Assembly: GCA_937958995.1 (NCBI GenBank)
Contig: CALGAP010000010.1
Span: forward strand, 186,001-250,000
Direction: 5' to 3'
Source: an uncultured Chitinophagaceae bacterium
GTDB lineage: Bacteria; Bacteroidota; Bacteroidia; Chitinophagales; Chitinophagaceae
DNA: 64,000 nt
In this document: positions 55,501 through 63,421 of the stretch, piece after piece
Position numbering within the stretch: position 1 is the stretch's first letter
How the letters are laid out: the number at the start of each line of letters is the position of its first letter
Translations under genes and position numbers: made by a program
The notes under the pieces: model-generated
What the model saw: only the letters and a program-made list of their open reading frames with translations
Told to the model about the DNA's origin: nothing
The model's database searches: none

Positions 55501-56085
55501 AAGGAAGCAGGTAGTGCTAAGACATCCGGCTTATTCAAAAAGACTTTCGATGTACCGATGCGCGTTGGATTCGAAACCAGGAGAGGAGAAGAAAAAATTG
55601 CCAACTATCCCGATACATTTTTCCTTACCCGCGGCACATGGCCCTCTGATGCCAAACTGGAGATATTGGAAAGCGCTGCCCCCGCTGCAACCACCACCGC
55701 CAAAATTGATAAGGTGATCGTGTTGAATGTGGTGAAAGATGTGATGAAGTACGATAAGGAGCTGATCACCGCGAAGGCAGGCACTACCATCCAGATTGTG
55801 TTGAATAATCCGGACTTCATGCAGCACAACCTGCTGGTACTGAAGCCTGGCAGCCTGGAGAAAGTAGGAGCGGAAGCCGACAAGATGGTGACCGATCCCA
55901 ATGGCGCCAAGATGCATTATGTGCCCAAAATGCCCGAGGTAATTGCCTCAACGCCCATGATCAACCCGGGCGGAAAGTACACGCTTACGGTGAAAATACC
56001 GAATGTTCCCGGCGATTATCCCTTTGTGTGCACCTTCCCCGGACACTGGCGCATTATGAAAGGCATTTTGCGTGTAACGCGATAA
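52549..56085 (+). CDS. ThuA / PVC-type dehydrogenase / HEAT-like / cupredoxin fusion protein, exported
   Basis: 1178 residues from ATG at 52549; a TTG at 52510 would add 13. Signal region RRQITAILFIIACVSVGASS. Order: ThuA domain (about 30-240: LELLFLGHTANNHHNSEKLA, GFIPIHCASWCF, GRVFYTAYGHD); six-bladed propeller of the membrane-bound dehydrogenase type (about 285-660: VPVGFELQLFASEPDVVNPI, WVIETVDYPNEI, LEDTDGDGRADKTTIFAEGL, ALWITDWYDFII); HEAT-like helices (about 680-860); a beta-sandwich (about 890-1030: HGDSKDGYGIYLKDDKMYF); and a C-terminal azurin-like domain with type-1 copper ligands His (FMQHNLLV), Cys and His (FVCTFPGHW) and Met (RIMKG). Likely oxidises a sugar and passes electrons to copper. 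No CxxCH heme motif. Confidence 0.85.
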   Translation: MCYRRQITAILFIIACVSVGASSKQFQDRPRRLELLFLGHTANNHHNSEKLASIFLKEYFKSGINITFTTRPEDLNEDYLSHFDGLIVYANHDTISDSQAKALLNFVKSGKGFIPIHCASWCFRNNPEVVALIGGQFKSHKYNSFPAVIVKQDHEVARGIGPFITEDETYVHSKLADDIEVITERVEGDHHEPYTWVKTYGKGRVFYTAYGHDDKTFNNQGFLDLVRNGILWAVGDKAKENLQQLHLANPKYFEGPVPNYEKKNPAPLVQESLTPEQSMSLMQVPVGFELQLFASEPDVVNPIYMNWDERGRLWVIETVDYPNEIKDDDKGDDRIKILEDTDGDGRADKTTIFAEGLNIPTSFVFTNGGIIVSMAPSFLYLADTNNDDRADIRKPLLKGWGKRDTHAQASNLRYGIDNKIWGVVGYSGYYNGKKGKDSLQFGNGLYKFDPNNYQLEHLSTTSNNTWGLGFSEEGDVFVSTANNTHTAFFGMPKKYFDKAKINETGVQKLDAHYDMRTATKNLRQVDVHGGFTAAAGHSLYTARAFPKSYWNSVAFVTEPTGRLVHRVILKQDGAGFKEEGDGWNILTSADEWAAPIQAEVGPDGALWITDWYDFIIQHNPTPTKESAGLEAVNGAGNAYINPLRDHERGRIYRLVYKGNDQKNTLQLSKSDPAGLIKALSNDNMFWRLTAQRLLVERKDKSVFPELYKLVQNEQVDEIGINAPAIHALWTLHGLKAFDGSNAAAINVAIKALSHPAAGVRRAAIEVLPKNAATFQAMQKAKLFEDKDFRVRLAAVLATTEMRSSPEIGKTLVSMAEKEENFSDMWLRHALTIASKLNEAEFRAAFRARGLNDNPSLADASLAQRLAFGSRLKDMPLRRAFGRQNEAPNPSVANSEWLVSGEMQKPAQPSGAPNANQPIVYNGLLVAHGDSKDGYGIYLKDDKMYFIINQNGKRFEVTSAEKLPAKFSFKAGLQKNGVMKLLINDKEAGSAKTSGLFKKTFDVPMRVGFETRRGEEKIANYPDTFFLTRGTWPSDAKLEILESAAPAATTTAKIDKVIVLNVVKDVMKYDKELITAKAGTTIQIVLNNPDFMQHNLLVLKPGSLEKVGAEADKMVTDPNGAKMHYVPKMPEVIASTPMINPGGKYTLTVKIPNVPGDYPFVCTFPGHWRIMKGILRVTR

Positions 56086-56112
56086 GGTCTTATTAACACC
56101 TAAAACAACTGT

Positions 56113-57621
56113 ATGACTCAAAGCAGCAATTCGGGAGTCCCAGACAGGATGCTTTTTTACACCTGTTTCATTTCGTTGGTAACAACCTCTTTCGGATTTA
56201 TACTGCGCGCGATTGTATTGTCCGACTGGGGTACCCAGTTCAATCTCTCCAAAACACAGCTGGGTGAAATCACCGGTGTTGGTCTCTGGCCTTTTGCCAT
56301 CAGCATCGTTATTTTCAGCCTGGCTGTGGACAGAATCGGCTATAAGACATCGTTAGCTGCGGCTTTCGTATGTCATATCACTTCTGTCACCCTTACCATA
56401 TTTGCCGACGGCTATACTATGCTCTATGTAGGCACGCTCATCGGCGCGCTGGGCAATGGTATAGTAGAAGCTGTGGTGAACCCCGTGGTAGCCACTATGT
56501 ATTCGCGCGAAAAAACGAAATGGCTCAACATACTGCATGCCGGCTGGCCCGCGGGCCTGGTACTCGGCGGTTTGATCGCTATGTCGATGGGCAGCCTGGG
56601 CTGGGAGTACAAGATTGCACTCACTCTTTTACCCACCCTGGTGTACGGCGCCATGATGATACCACGCAAATTCCCCAAGAACGAACGCGTGCAGGCAGGC
56701 GTTTCCTACCGAGAGATGTTGCAAGAGGTGGGAGCGCTGGGTGCACTTATCATTGTGACGCTGATCGTAATGCAACTCGGCGGCGTATTCGCCTGGCCCA
56801 CCTGGCTGATCATTACGCTTATAGCAATCACAACTATTGGCTTCGGAATTTATTCCCGGAGTCTCGGCAAACCTTTATTCGTGATCTTGTTGCTGATCAT
56901 GATACCGCTGGCCATCACCGAACTCGGCACCGATAGTTGGATCACCGACCTCATGACGCCGGCTATGCAGGAAATTGGCTTGCCTGCAGGACTGGTGCTT
57001 GTTTATACTTCAGCCATCATGCTGGTGTTGCGCTTATTTGCAGGCACTATCATTCATAAAATATCACCGCTTGGTATGCTGGCCGTTTGTTCGGTCATTG
57101 CTGCTATTGGCTTGTTCCTGCTTTCTCAATCGGCAGGCATCATGGTGCTGCTGGCCGCTACCGTTTACGGGCTTGGCAAATCATTTTTCTGGCCCACTAT
57201 GCTCGGTGTAGTAGCAGAACGTTTTCCCAAGGGCGGCGCGCTCACACTGAACATCACCGGTGGTTTGGGCATGATTGCGGCTGGCGTACTCGGCGCGGGT
57301 ATCCTGGGGTATATACAAGACAGATCGGTAGATGCCAGCGTGCGCGAATTCGATGCAAAGAACAATACAACATTGCAGTCGACTTATCTAACCGAAGAAA
57401 AGACAAGCGCCTTTGGTACTTACCGTGCGTTGGATCAGCAGAAATACGCCGAAGCCAATCCCGACGATAAGGCCACGCTCACCACTTTGCAGGATGATGC
57501 CAAGAAAAGCGCGCTGCGCGATATCGTGATTTTCCCGATCGTGATGTTCATCAGCTACATCGCACTAATCCTCTACTTCCGGTCGAAGGGAGGCTACCAG
57601 GCGGTGGTGCTGACAAAATAG
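56113..57621 (+). CDS. MFS transporter
   Basis: 502 residues, 12 membrane helices in two bundles with a loop carrying RKFPKNERVQAG. The intracellular motif between helices 2 and 3 reads AVDRIGYKTSLAAAF, and LHAGWPAGLVLGGLIAM and YGLGKSFFWPTMLGVVAERF are pore-lining stretches of sugar-type Bacteroidota MFS proteins. A charged periplasmic or cytosolic loop of about 55 residues (VREFDAKNNTTLQSTYLTEE) precedes the last helix. Inner membrane. It is 28 bases after the ThuA fusion gene and abuts the epimerase gene with no gap, so it probably imports the sugar these enzymes use. Confidence 0.9.
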   Translation: MTQSSNSGVPDRMLFYTCFISLVTTSFGFILRAIVLSDWGTQFNLSKTQLGEITGVGLWPFAISIVIFSLAVDRIGYKTSLAAAFVCHITSVTLTIFADGYTMLYVGTLIGALGNGIVEAVVNPVVATMYSREKTKWLNILHAGWPAGLVLGGLIAMSMGSLGWEYKIALTLLPTLVYGAMMIPRKFPKNERVQAGVSYREMLQEVGALGALIIVTLIVMQLGGVFAWPTWLIITLIAITTIGFGIYSRSLGKPLFVILLLIMIPLAITELGTDSWITDLMTPAMQEIGLPAGLVLVYTSAIMLVLRLFAGTIIHKISPLGMLAVCSVIAAIGLFLLSQSAGIMVLLAATVYGLGKSFFWPTMLGVVAERFPKGGALTLNITGGLGMIAAGVLGAGILGYIQDRSVDASVREFDAKNNTTLQSTYLTEEKTSAFGTYRALDQQKYAEANPDDKATLTTLQDDAKKSALRDIVIFPIVMFISYIALILYFRSKGGYQAVVLTK

Positions 57622-58530
57622 ATGACCATGCCATTAAACATATCATACGGAGTAAGCACCTGGCTTTGGGTGTCGCCATTCACCACTTCATTGGCCGATG
57701 AGCTTTTCGCCAAAGTGGCGGGAATGGGTTTCGATGTAGTGGAAATTGCAGTGGATGATCCCGCGCTGATCGATGTGCAAGTGGTGAAAGAAGCTTTGCA
57801 GAAATATGGATTAAAAGCCTCGGTGTGCGGCGCCTTTGGTCCTTCGCGCGATTTGACGAATGCATCAGCCGACGTGCAGCAAGACGCGCTGCACTATATC
57901 GAGGCCTGCCTCGACATCTGCACAGCGCTGGGCGCAAAATTCCTGGGCGGGCCGATGTATGCCGCCGTCGGCAAGGCGCGCATGTTGCCTGCCAGTGAAA
58001 GAAAAAAGGAATGGGAGCTGGCGGTAAAAAATCTGCAAAAGGTTTGCGACATGGCTGCGGCGCGCAACCTGCAAATTGCGCTGGAGCCACTTAACCGCTT
58101 CGAGTCAGACCTGGTGAATACCACAGAGGATGTTATACGTTTGATCAACGATATCAATCATCCCGCAGCGAAGATCATGCTCGATAGCTTTCATATGAAC
58201 ATTGAAGAAAAAAGTATAGAGCAGGCGATTTTGCGTGCGGGCGATCAATTGATTCACCTGCAGGTGGCCGATAATTATCGCGGTGCCCCGGGCTCGGGAC
58301 AAACAGACTGGAAAGCCTATCGCAAGGCTTTGGAGAAAATAAAATACCAGGGAATTGTTACCATCGAAAGTTTTACGACCGACAATGTAGGACTGGCGGG
58401 AGCAGTTTGTTTCTGGACTCCCAAAGCCGAAAGCCAGGACGCATTTGCACAAGAAGGCCTGCAATTTTTGAAAAAATGGGCCGCCGATAAAAAGAAACTA
58501 TCCCAAAACGGAAAACTAAAAACTACTTAA
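57622..58530 (+). CDS. Sugar phosphate isomerase/epimerase (tagatose 3-epimerase-like)
   Basis: 302 residues, TIM barrel. It starts on the base after the MFS stop. The four metal-binding residues of the D-tagatose/D-psicose 3-epimerase group are visible: Glu in IALEPLNRFESDL, Asp in AKIMLDSFHMNIEE, a His in LIHLQVADNYRGAPGSGQTD and Glu in GIVTIESFTTDN. It epimerises a ketose at C3 in the cytoplasm, or acts on a 3-keto sugar supplied by the neighbouring oxidoreductase. The Gfo/Idh/MocA gene starts two bases after its stop. Confidence 0.9.
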   Translation: MTMPLNISYGVSTWLWVSPFTTSLADELFAKVAGMGFDVVEIAVDDPALIDVQVVKEALQKYGLKASVCGAFGPSRDLTNASADVQQDALHYIEACLDICTALGAKFLGGPMYAAVGKARMLPASERKKEWELAVKNLQKVCDMAAARNLQIALEPLNRFESDLVNTTEDVIRLINDINHPAAKIMLDSFHMNIEEKSIEQAILRAGDQLIHLQVADNYRGAPGSGQTDWKAYRKALEKIKYQGIVTIESFTTDNVGLAGAVCFWTPKAESQDAFAQEGLQFLKKWAADKKKLSQNGKLKTT

Positions 58531-58532
58531 CT

Positions 58533-59684
58533 ATGGCAAAGAAGATCAACGTAGCCATCGCCGGTCTTGGCTTTGGCGCAGAGTTTATCCCGATATACCA
58601 GTTGCACCCCAATGCCAATATGTATGCCATTTGCCAGCGCAACAAAGCCAATCTGGACAAAACGGGCGATTACTGGAAAGTGGATGTGCGCTATACCGAT
58701 TTCGATGAAATGCTGAAAGACCCCAATATAGACGCGGTGCATATCAACACGCCCATACCAGATCATGCTTCGCAGAGTATAAAAGCGTTGAAAGCAGGTA
58801 AACATGTAGCCTGCACCGTGCCCATGGCTACTACTGTGGAGGAATGCCGCCAGATAGTAGAACTGGTTAAGCAAACCGGTATGAAGTACATGATGATGGA
58901 GACCGTGGTGTATGCCCGCGAATTTTTGTTCATGAAAGAATTGTATGAAAAAGGAGAGTTGGGAAAAATTCAATTCCTGAAAGCCAGTCACCAGCAGGAT
59001 ATGGACGGTTGGCCCAATTACTGGCCGGGACTGCCACCCATGTACTATGCCACTCACTGCGTGGGTCCCGTGTTGGCGCTTACGCGCGCCGAAGCGGAAC
59101 ATGTTTCCTGTTATGGTTCGGGTACCATCCGAAAGGAGTTGCACCAGTATTACAACTCGCCCTATGCGGTAGAGAGCACGCATATCAAATTCAGGAATTC
59201 AGACCTGAGTGCGCACGTATATCGTTCGCTGTTTGATGTGGCGCGGCAGTATCGCGAAAGTTTTGAAGTATATGGTTCGAAAAAATCGGTGGAATGGCCG
59301 TTGATAGAAGGTCGGCCGCTGGTGGTGCATACCGCCAAACGCCCCGAACCCGAAATCCCCGAAGAAGTGCATTCGCCCGACTATGCGCATCTGTTGCCCG
59401 AGCCTATACAACGTTTTACCACCAAAGGCGTGTACGATACCGACGAGAACCAGCATCTTTCCTTTACGCAGGGGGCAGGCCATGGCGGTTCGCACCCGCA
59501 CCTGGTGCACGAATTCATTACCGCGCTGGTGGAAGACCGCGATCCCTTCCCGAACGCACGACAGTCGGCTAATATCACTTGTGTTGGTATATTAGCGCAT
59601 GAATCTGCCTTACAGGATGGCAAACGTATGATGCTGCCGGAGTTCACGCTCAGCGGTGATAGCGTGGCGACGGCCAACAAATAG
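58533..59684 (+). CDS. Gfo/Idh/MocA family oxidoreductase, cytoplasmic
   Basis: 383 residues without signal. The Rossmann fold opens INVAIAGLGFGAEFIPIYQL, with DAVHINTPIPDHA next; the family Lys motif is changed to KHVACTVPMATTVEE, where most have E-K-P, so the usual catalytic Lys is replaced by Val-Pro. The C-terminal sheet domain has SHQQDMDGWPNYWPGLPPMY and GGSHPHLVHEFITALVEDRD. Such variants occur in 3-keto-sugar pathways. Together with the epimerase and MFS it forms a tight cluster (0-2 base gaps), so they act on the same sugar. Confidence 0.87.
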   Translation: MAKKINVAIAGLGFGAEFIPIYQLHPNANMYAICQRNKANLDKTGDYWKVDVRYTDFDEMLKDPNIDAVHINTPIPDHASQSIKALKAGKHVACTVPMATTVEECRQIVELVKQTGMKYMMMETVVYAREFLFMKELYEKGELGKIQFLKASHQQDMDGWPNYWPGLPPMYYATHCVGPVLALTRAEAEHVSCYGSGTIRKELHQYYNSPYAVESTHIKFRNSDLSAHVYRSLFDVARQYRESFEVYGSKKSVEWPLIEGRPLVVHTAKRPEPEIPEEVHSPDYAHLLPEPIQRFTTKGVYDTDENQHLSFTQGAGHGGSHPHLVHEFITALVEDRDPFPNARQSANITCVGILAHESALQDGKRMMLPEFTLSGDSVATANK

Positions 59685-59709
59685 CATCTAACAGCATAAA
59701 TTTATTAGT

Positions 59710-61680
59710 ATGAAGAAGCTCCAACTTGCTATGCTCATTTTCATAATGAGCTGTCTCACTATGCCCTCGCTGGCGCAGAACAGCCAGCCAATCACGATCA
59801 AGGCGAACGAAATAAAGGCCGAGATCGCACCTACGATGTATGGGATCTTTTTCGAGGATATCAACTTTGGCGCAGATGGCGGTTTGTATGCCGAGCTGGT
59901 AAAAAATGGCTCCTTTGAATTCAGCCGTCCCATGATGGGTTGGAAGGAAATAAGACCTGCCAATTCGAACGACGCGATACAGTTTATTATACGCGGTGAA
60001 AATGTGCCTAATCCGCGTTATGGCCGCTTCCTGGTGCGCTCGGCTTCCGGCTTTGGTATCAGCAATGAAGGCTTCCGCGGCATGGGCATCAGGAAAGATA
60101 ACCAGTATGATTTTTCAGTGCTGGCCCGCGTGGTTGAAGGCAATATCTCACTGCGGATTGAACTGGTCAGCGAAAAAAACGAAAAGCTGGGCACTGCTAC
60201 GCTGTCGTTGAAGGGTTCTGAATTTACCAGGCACAGCGTGAGCTTTTCTACCACCGGTGGCGACGCCAAAGCATCGTTGAATATATTCTTCGAAGGTACC
60301 GGCGTGGTGGATCTCGATATGATTTCGCTTTTCCCGAAAGATACCTGGAAGCAACGTCCCGGGGGACTGCGTGCCGACCTGGTGCAATTGCTGGCTGACA
60401 TGAAGCCGGGTTTCTTACGTTTTCCCGGCGGCTGCATTGTGGAAGGACACGAACTGGCCAACCGCTACCAGTGGAAAAAAACGGTTGGACCACTCAACGA
60501 ACGCGAGCTGATCATCAACCGCTGGAACAAGGAATTTAGTCATCGTCCCACTCCCGATTACTACCAAAGCTTCGGCATTGGTTTCTTTGAATATTTTCTT
60601 TTGGCCGAAGATATCGGCGCCGAGCCGCTGCCCATTCTCAACTGCGGTATGGCCTGCCAGTTCAATACCGGAGAGCTGGTGCCCATGGATCAGCTGGATC
60701 CCTATGTGCAGGATGCGCTCGATCTGATTGAATTTGCGAATGGTCCTGTCACTTCCAAATGGGGCAAGCTGCGCGCCGATATGGGTCATCCTGAACCATT
60801 CAATCTAAAACTGATCGGCATAGGCAACGAACAATGGGGCGAGCAATACGTGGAGCGCTACAAAGTGTTCCAGGACGCAATCCGTGCTAAGTACCCTGAA
60901 ATTAAGATCGTGGCCAGCGTGGGACCGGGATCGGAAGGTGAGAGATTTGAATACCTCAACCCGCGTATGCGCGCACTGAAAGCCGATATTCTTGACGAGC
61001 ACTATTACCAGCCACCTCAATGGTTCAGGGAAAATGCGAGACGCTACGATAACTACGACCGCAACGGCCCCAAAATTTTCGCCGGTGAATATGCCGCGCA
61101 GAGTAAAGGAGTGACCAGTCCCGAGAACCGCAACAACTGGGACTGCGCCCTCAGTGAAGCCGCGTTCATGACCGGCCTGGAACGCAATGCCGATGTGGTG
61201 ACCATGACTTCATACGCGCCATTGTTTGCCCACGTAGACGCCTGGCAATGGACACCCGACCTGATCTGGTTCGACAATCTCCGGTCTTATGGCACGCCGA
61301 ATTATTATGTGCAGAAACTATTTTCGGTAAACAAAGGCACGCACGTAGTGCCTATGCTGCTGGGCAATGAAACGATTGCTGGACAGAATGGCTTGTTTGC
61401 CACTGCGTCGATTGACAAGAATACAAACGAGTTGATCATAAAAATGGTGAATACCACCGGGGAATCAGCCACCCATGCAGTAAATGTGACCGGTGTGAAA
61501 AAATTTGATAAAAAAGCAAAGGTGACCGTGTTGCAGAGCAACGACCTGGACGCTGTGAATTCAATAGATCAACCGAAAGTCGTGAGTCCCGCAGATAGTG
61601 AGATGGAGGTAAAAGGTAAGAAGCTGAACATAACACTGGCCCCGTATTCGCTTACAGTGGTGCGCGTGAAGATGTTGTAG
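59710..61680 (+). CDS. Alpha-L-arabinofuranosidase, GH51
   Basis: 656 residues with signal peptide (KKLQLAMLIFIMSCLTMPSL). Opens with IAPTMYGIFFEDINFGADGG, as in plant-like and Bacteroidota GH51. A carbohydrate-binding beta-sandwich is inserted at about 75-205 (FSVLARVVEGNISLRIELVS). The catalytic barrel has the acid/base Glu374 in IGIGNEQWGEQY and the probable nucleophile Glu460 in KIFAGEYAAQSK; a C-terminal beta domain ends LAPYSLTVVRVKML. It releases arabinose from arabinan or arabinogalactan side chains in the periplasm. 25 bases after the oxidoreductase gene, so likely in the same operon. Confidence 0.93.
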   Translation: MKKLQLAMLIFIMSCLTMPSLAQNSQPITIKANEIKAEIAPTMYGIFFEDINFGADGGLYAELVKNGSFEFSRPMMGWKEIRPANSNDAIQFIIRGENVPNPRYGRFLVRSASGFGISNEGFRGMGIRKDNQYDFSVLARVVEGNISLRIELVSEKNEKLGTATLSLKGSEFTRHSVSFSTTGGDAKASLNIFFEGTGVVDLDMISLFPKDTWKQRPGGLRADLVQLLADMKPGFLRFPGGCIVEGHELANRYQWKKTVGPLNERELIINRWNKEFSHRPTPDYYQSFGIGFFEYFLLAEDIGAEPLPILNCGMACQFNTGELVPMDQLDPYVQDALDLIEFANGPVTSKWGKLRADMGHPEPFNLKLIGIGNEQWGEQYVERYKVFQDAIRAKYPEIKIVASVGPGSEGERFEYLNPRMRALKADILDEHYYQPPQWFRENARRYDNYDRNGPKIFAGEYAAQSKGVTSPENRNNWDCALSEAAFMTGLERNADVVTMTSYAPLFAHVDAWQWTPDLIWFDNLRSYGTPNYYVQKLFSVNKGTHVVPMLLGNETIAGQNGLFATASIDKNTNELIIKMVNTTGESATHAVNVTGVKKFDKKAKVTVLQSNDLDAVNSIDQPKVVSPADSEMEVKGKKLNITLAPYSLTVVRVKML

Positions 61681-61687
61681 TGCGGAA

Positions 61688-62758
61688 TTATCTTGAATAG
61701 GGGCTGGTCTGCTGATGTGCAACTGGTGATGGCGCAATCAGGGGAATGATCACAGCAAACTCCTTTTGCGTTTCTTTCACCACTATATCAGGTTGACCGA
61801 GCAGTTTATACTTCTTAGTGATATTGCCCAGGCCTACACGGTTTGAGCTCACCTGCCGCACTTTTCTCTGCAGGTTGTTCACCACGATCAGGTTACCGTT
61901 TTCAGTCCGAAGCATAATCCGCAGCGGACATTCCTTCATCATGCGGTTATGTTTAACCGCATTCTCCACGAGCATCTGCAAGGTAAGCGGGGGAAGCCGG
62001 TGCTCGTGGTATTTCGGATGAATATTCACCAGCATCTGCAGACTTTCACAATAACGCGTTTGCAACAGGTGCGCGTACGATCGAATAAACTGCAACTCTT
62101 CAGATAGTGTGGTGAGATCGTCTTCGTTGTTGCGGAGGAGGTAACGGTATACTTTACTCAACTCATCCTGAAACTTTTCCGCCTTCGCCGAATCTTCGCT
62201 GATGAGCGAAGAGAGTGAATTAAGACTGTTAAATAAAAAATGCGGATTTACCTGCGCTTTCAGGCTCTCGAGCTGCGTCTGCAGGTTTTCTCTTTTTAAT
62301 TGTTCCGTCAATATCGCCGCTTTTTTCCACCGCTCATAAAATGCCGCGGCCTCGTGAAAACTCGCCGCCAGCACATCCACCACCATGCCGGTGATGATGG
62401 CCCACATCAGCCGCCCCCAGTCGAGCTGGTAATTGAAAAAATGTACAAAGTCGTAAGCCCAGAATACGATACTGATGGTAAAACTGGTAAGCAGTATATA
62501 CAATGAAAGCGCAATCGCCAGCCGCTTCACGGTATCACTGTACCTGGGATACTTTCTCTGCAAATGAACCGCCACCACAATCTGCAGCAGCCATGAAATG
62601 ATGGCCGCAATGGAGGTAATGGCCGTCGAAAGCCAGAAAACGCCCGCCTCTGTAAAATACCGGTTGCCGAATATCCAGTAATTCATGAGTACGATCACCG
62701 GCGGCAAGAGTACACCGATGATGATCCAATCTTTCCTGGTATATAGGGACAAATTCAT
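61688..62758 (-). CDS. LytS/YehU-type sensor histidine kinase
   Basis: 356 residues. Four membrane helices in the first 140 residues (DWIIIGVLLPPVIVLMNYWI and others) without a large sensor loop. The His_kinase domain has LESLKAQVNPHFLFNSLNSL, where the His is phosphorylated, then LPPLTLQMLVENAVKHN (N box) and VSSNRVGLGNITKKYKLLG (G box) of the ATPase. Its partner should be a LytTR response regulator, usually next door, but none is seen in the window; it may lie elsewhere. It is convergent with the GH51 gene. Confidence 0.88.
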   Translation of the reverse strand: MNLSLYTRKDWIIIGVLLPPVIVLMNYWIFGNRYFTEAGVFWLSTAITSIAAIISWLLQIVVAVHLQRKYPRYSDTVKRLAIALSLYILLTSFTISIVFWAYDFVHFFNYQLDWGRLMWAIITGMVVDVLAASFHEAAAFYERWKKAAILTEQLKRENLQTQLESLKAQVNPHFLFNSLNSLSSLISEDSAKAEKFQDELSKVYRYLLRNNEDDLTTLSEELQFIRSYAHLLQTRYCESLQMLVNIHPKYHEHRLPPLTLQMLVENAVKHNRMMKECPLRIMLRTENGNLIVVNNLQRKVRQVSSNRVGLGNITKKYKLLGQPDIVVKETQKEFAVIIPLIAPSPVAHQQTSPYSR

Positions 62759-63421
62759 GAGGGCTAATATATTGCGTTGCCTGCGCGTGGTGTAGCCCTC
62801 TTATCATGGATTGTATTTTTAGTGCAATTAAGTGAAGTTTTGGCGATATGAACGGGAGGGGAGAAAATAAGAACTGCACCACTTGTTCGGCGGTGCAGTC
62901 TTAGGTGGTTTTCTCTTGGGTGGAGATTGCCTGATCAAAAAGAGTAAAGGGGTTAAAATAAAAAAGCCTTAACCAGGCAGATATTGCTATCTGAATGGTC
63001 AGGTGTTACAGGAAACTTTATTTTATGAGGGAAACAAGTTTTTGGGTTGTCGCAAACATCATTAAACGAAAAATGCAAAACGCCCTGGTACATGTAAAAG
63101 TTAGGTTTGGTTAGCGGTGTTCAAACAGATAGGAAAGAGGCTTATGGTAACAACGGATAGGTAGAAATGGCCTACGCAATATAAAGAAAAATATGACTTA
63201 GCAACTCTTTTCCGTACTCTTCCGGCCTGATTTTTTGCACAAGCTCCGCACATTCGGGAATCAGGATGGCGCAGGACGTTCAGCAATAATAACTATCTTA
63301 CTTTACAAAGCCTTAAATGTCAAATCTACAATTGCTGTTATATGAAATTTCTCCTTCGGTTAATTCCCTCGCACCAGTATCTTGCTATACATGTTTTAGC
63401 ATTGGATAGAAAATATTCGTT
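62759..63421. other. 663-base region without a supported gene
   Basis: No frame here has protein character. It holds a hairpin ACTGCACC...GGTGCAGT (62873-62899, no T run after it), an A/T-rich stretch near 62940-63080, and the promoter regions of the kinase (left end) and the GH106 gene (right end). An sRNA or a long regulated leader of the GH106 gene is possible but not shown. Confidence 0.5.

Noticed and set aside
51535..56085. Cytochrome c domain in the large dehydrogenase fusion
   Set aside because: No CxxCH motif; the C-terminus has H, C, H, M ligands of a cupredoxin instead.
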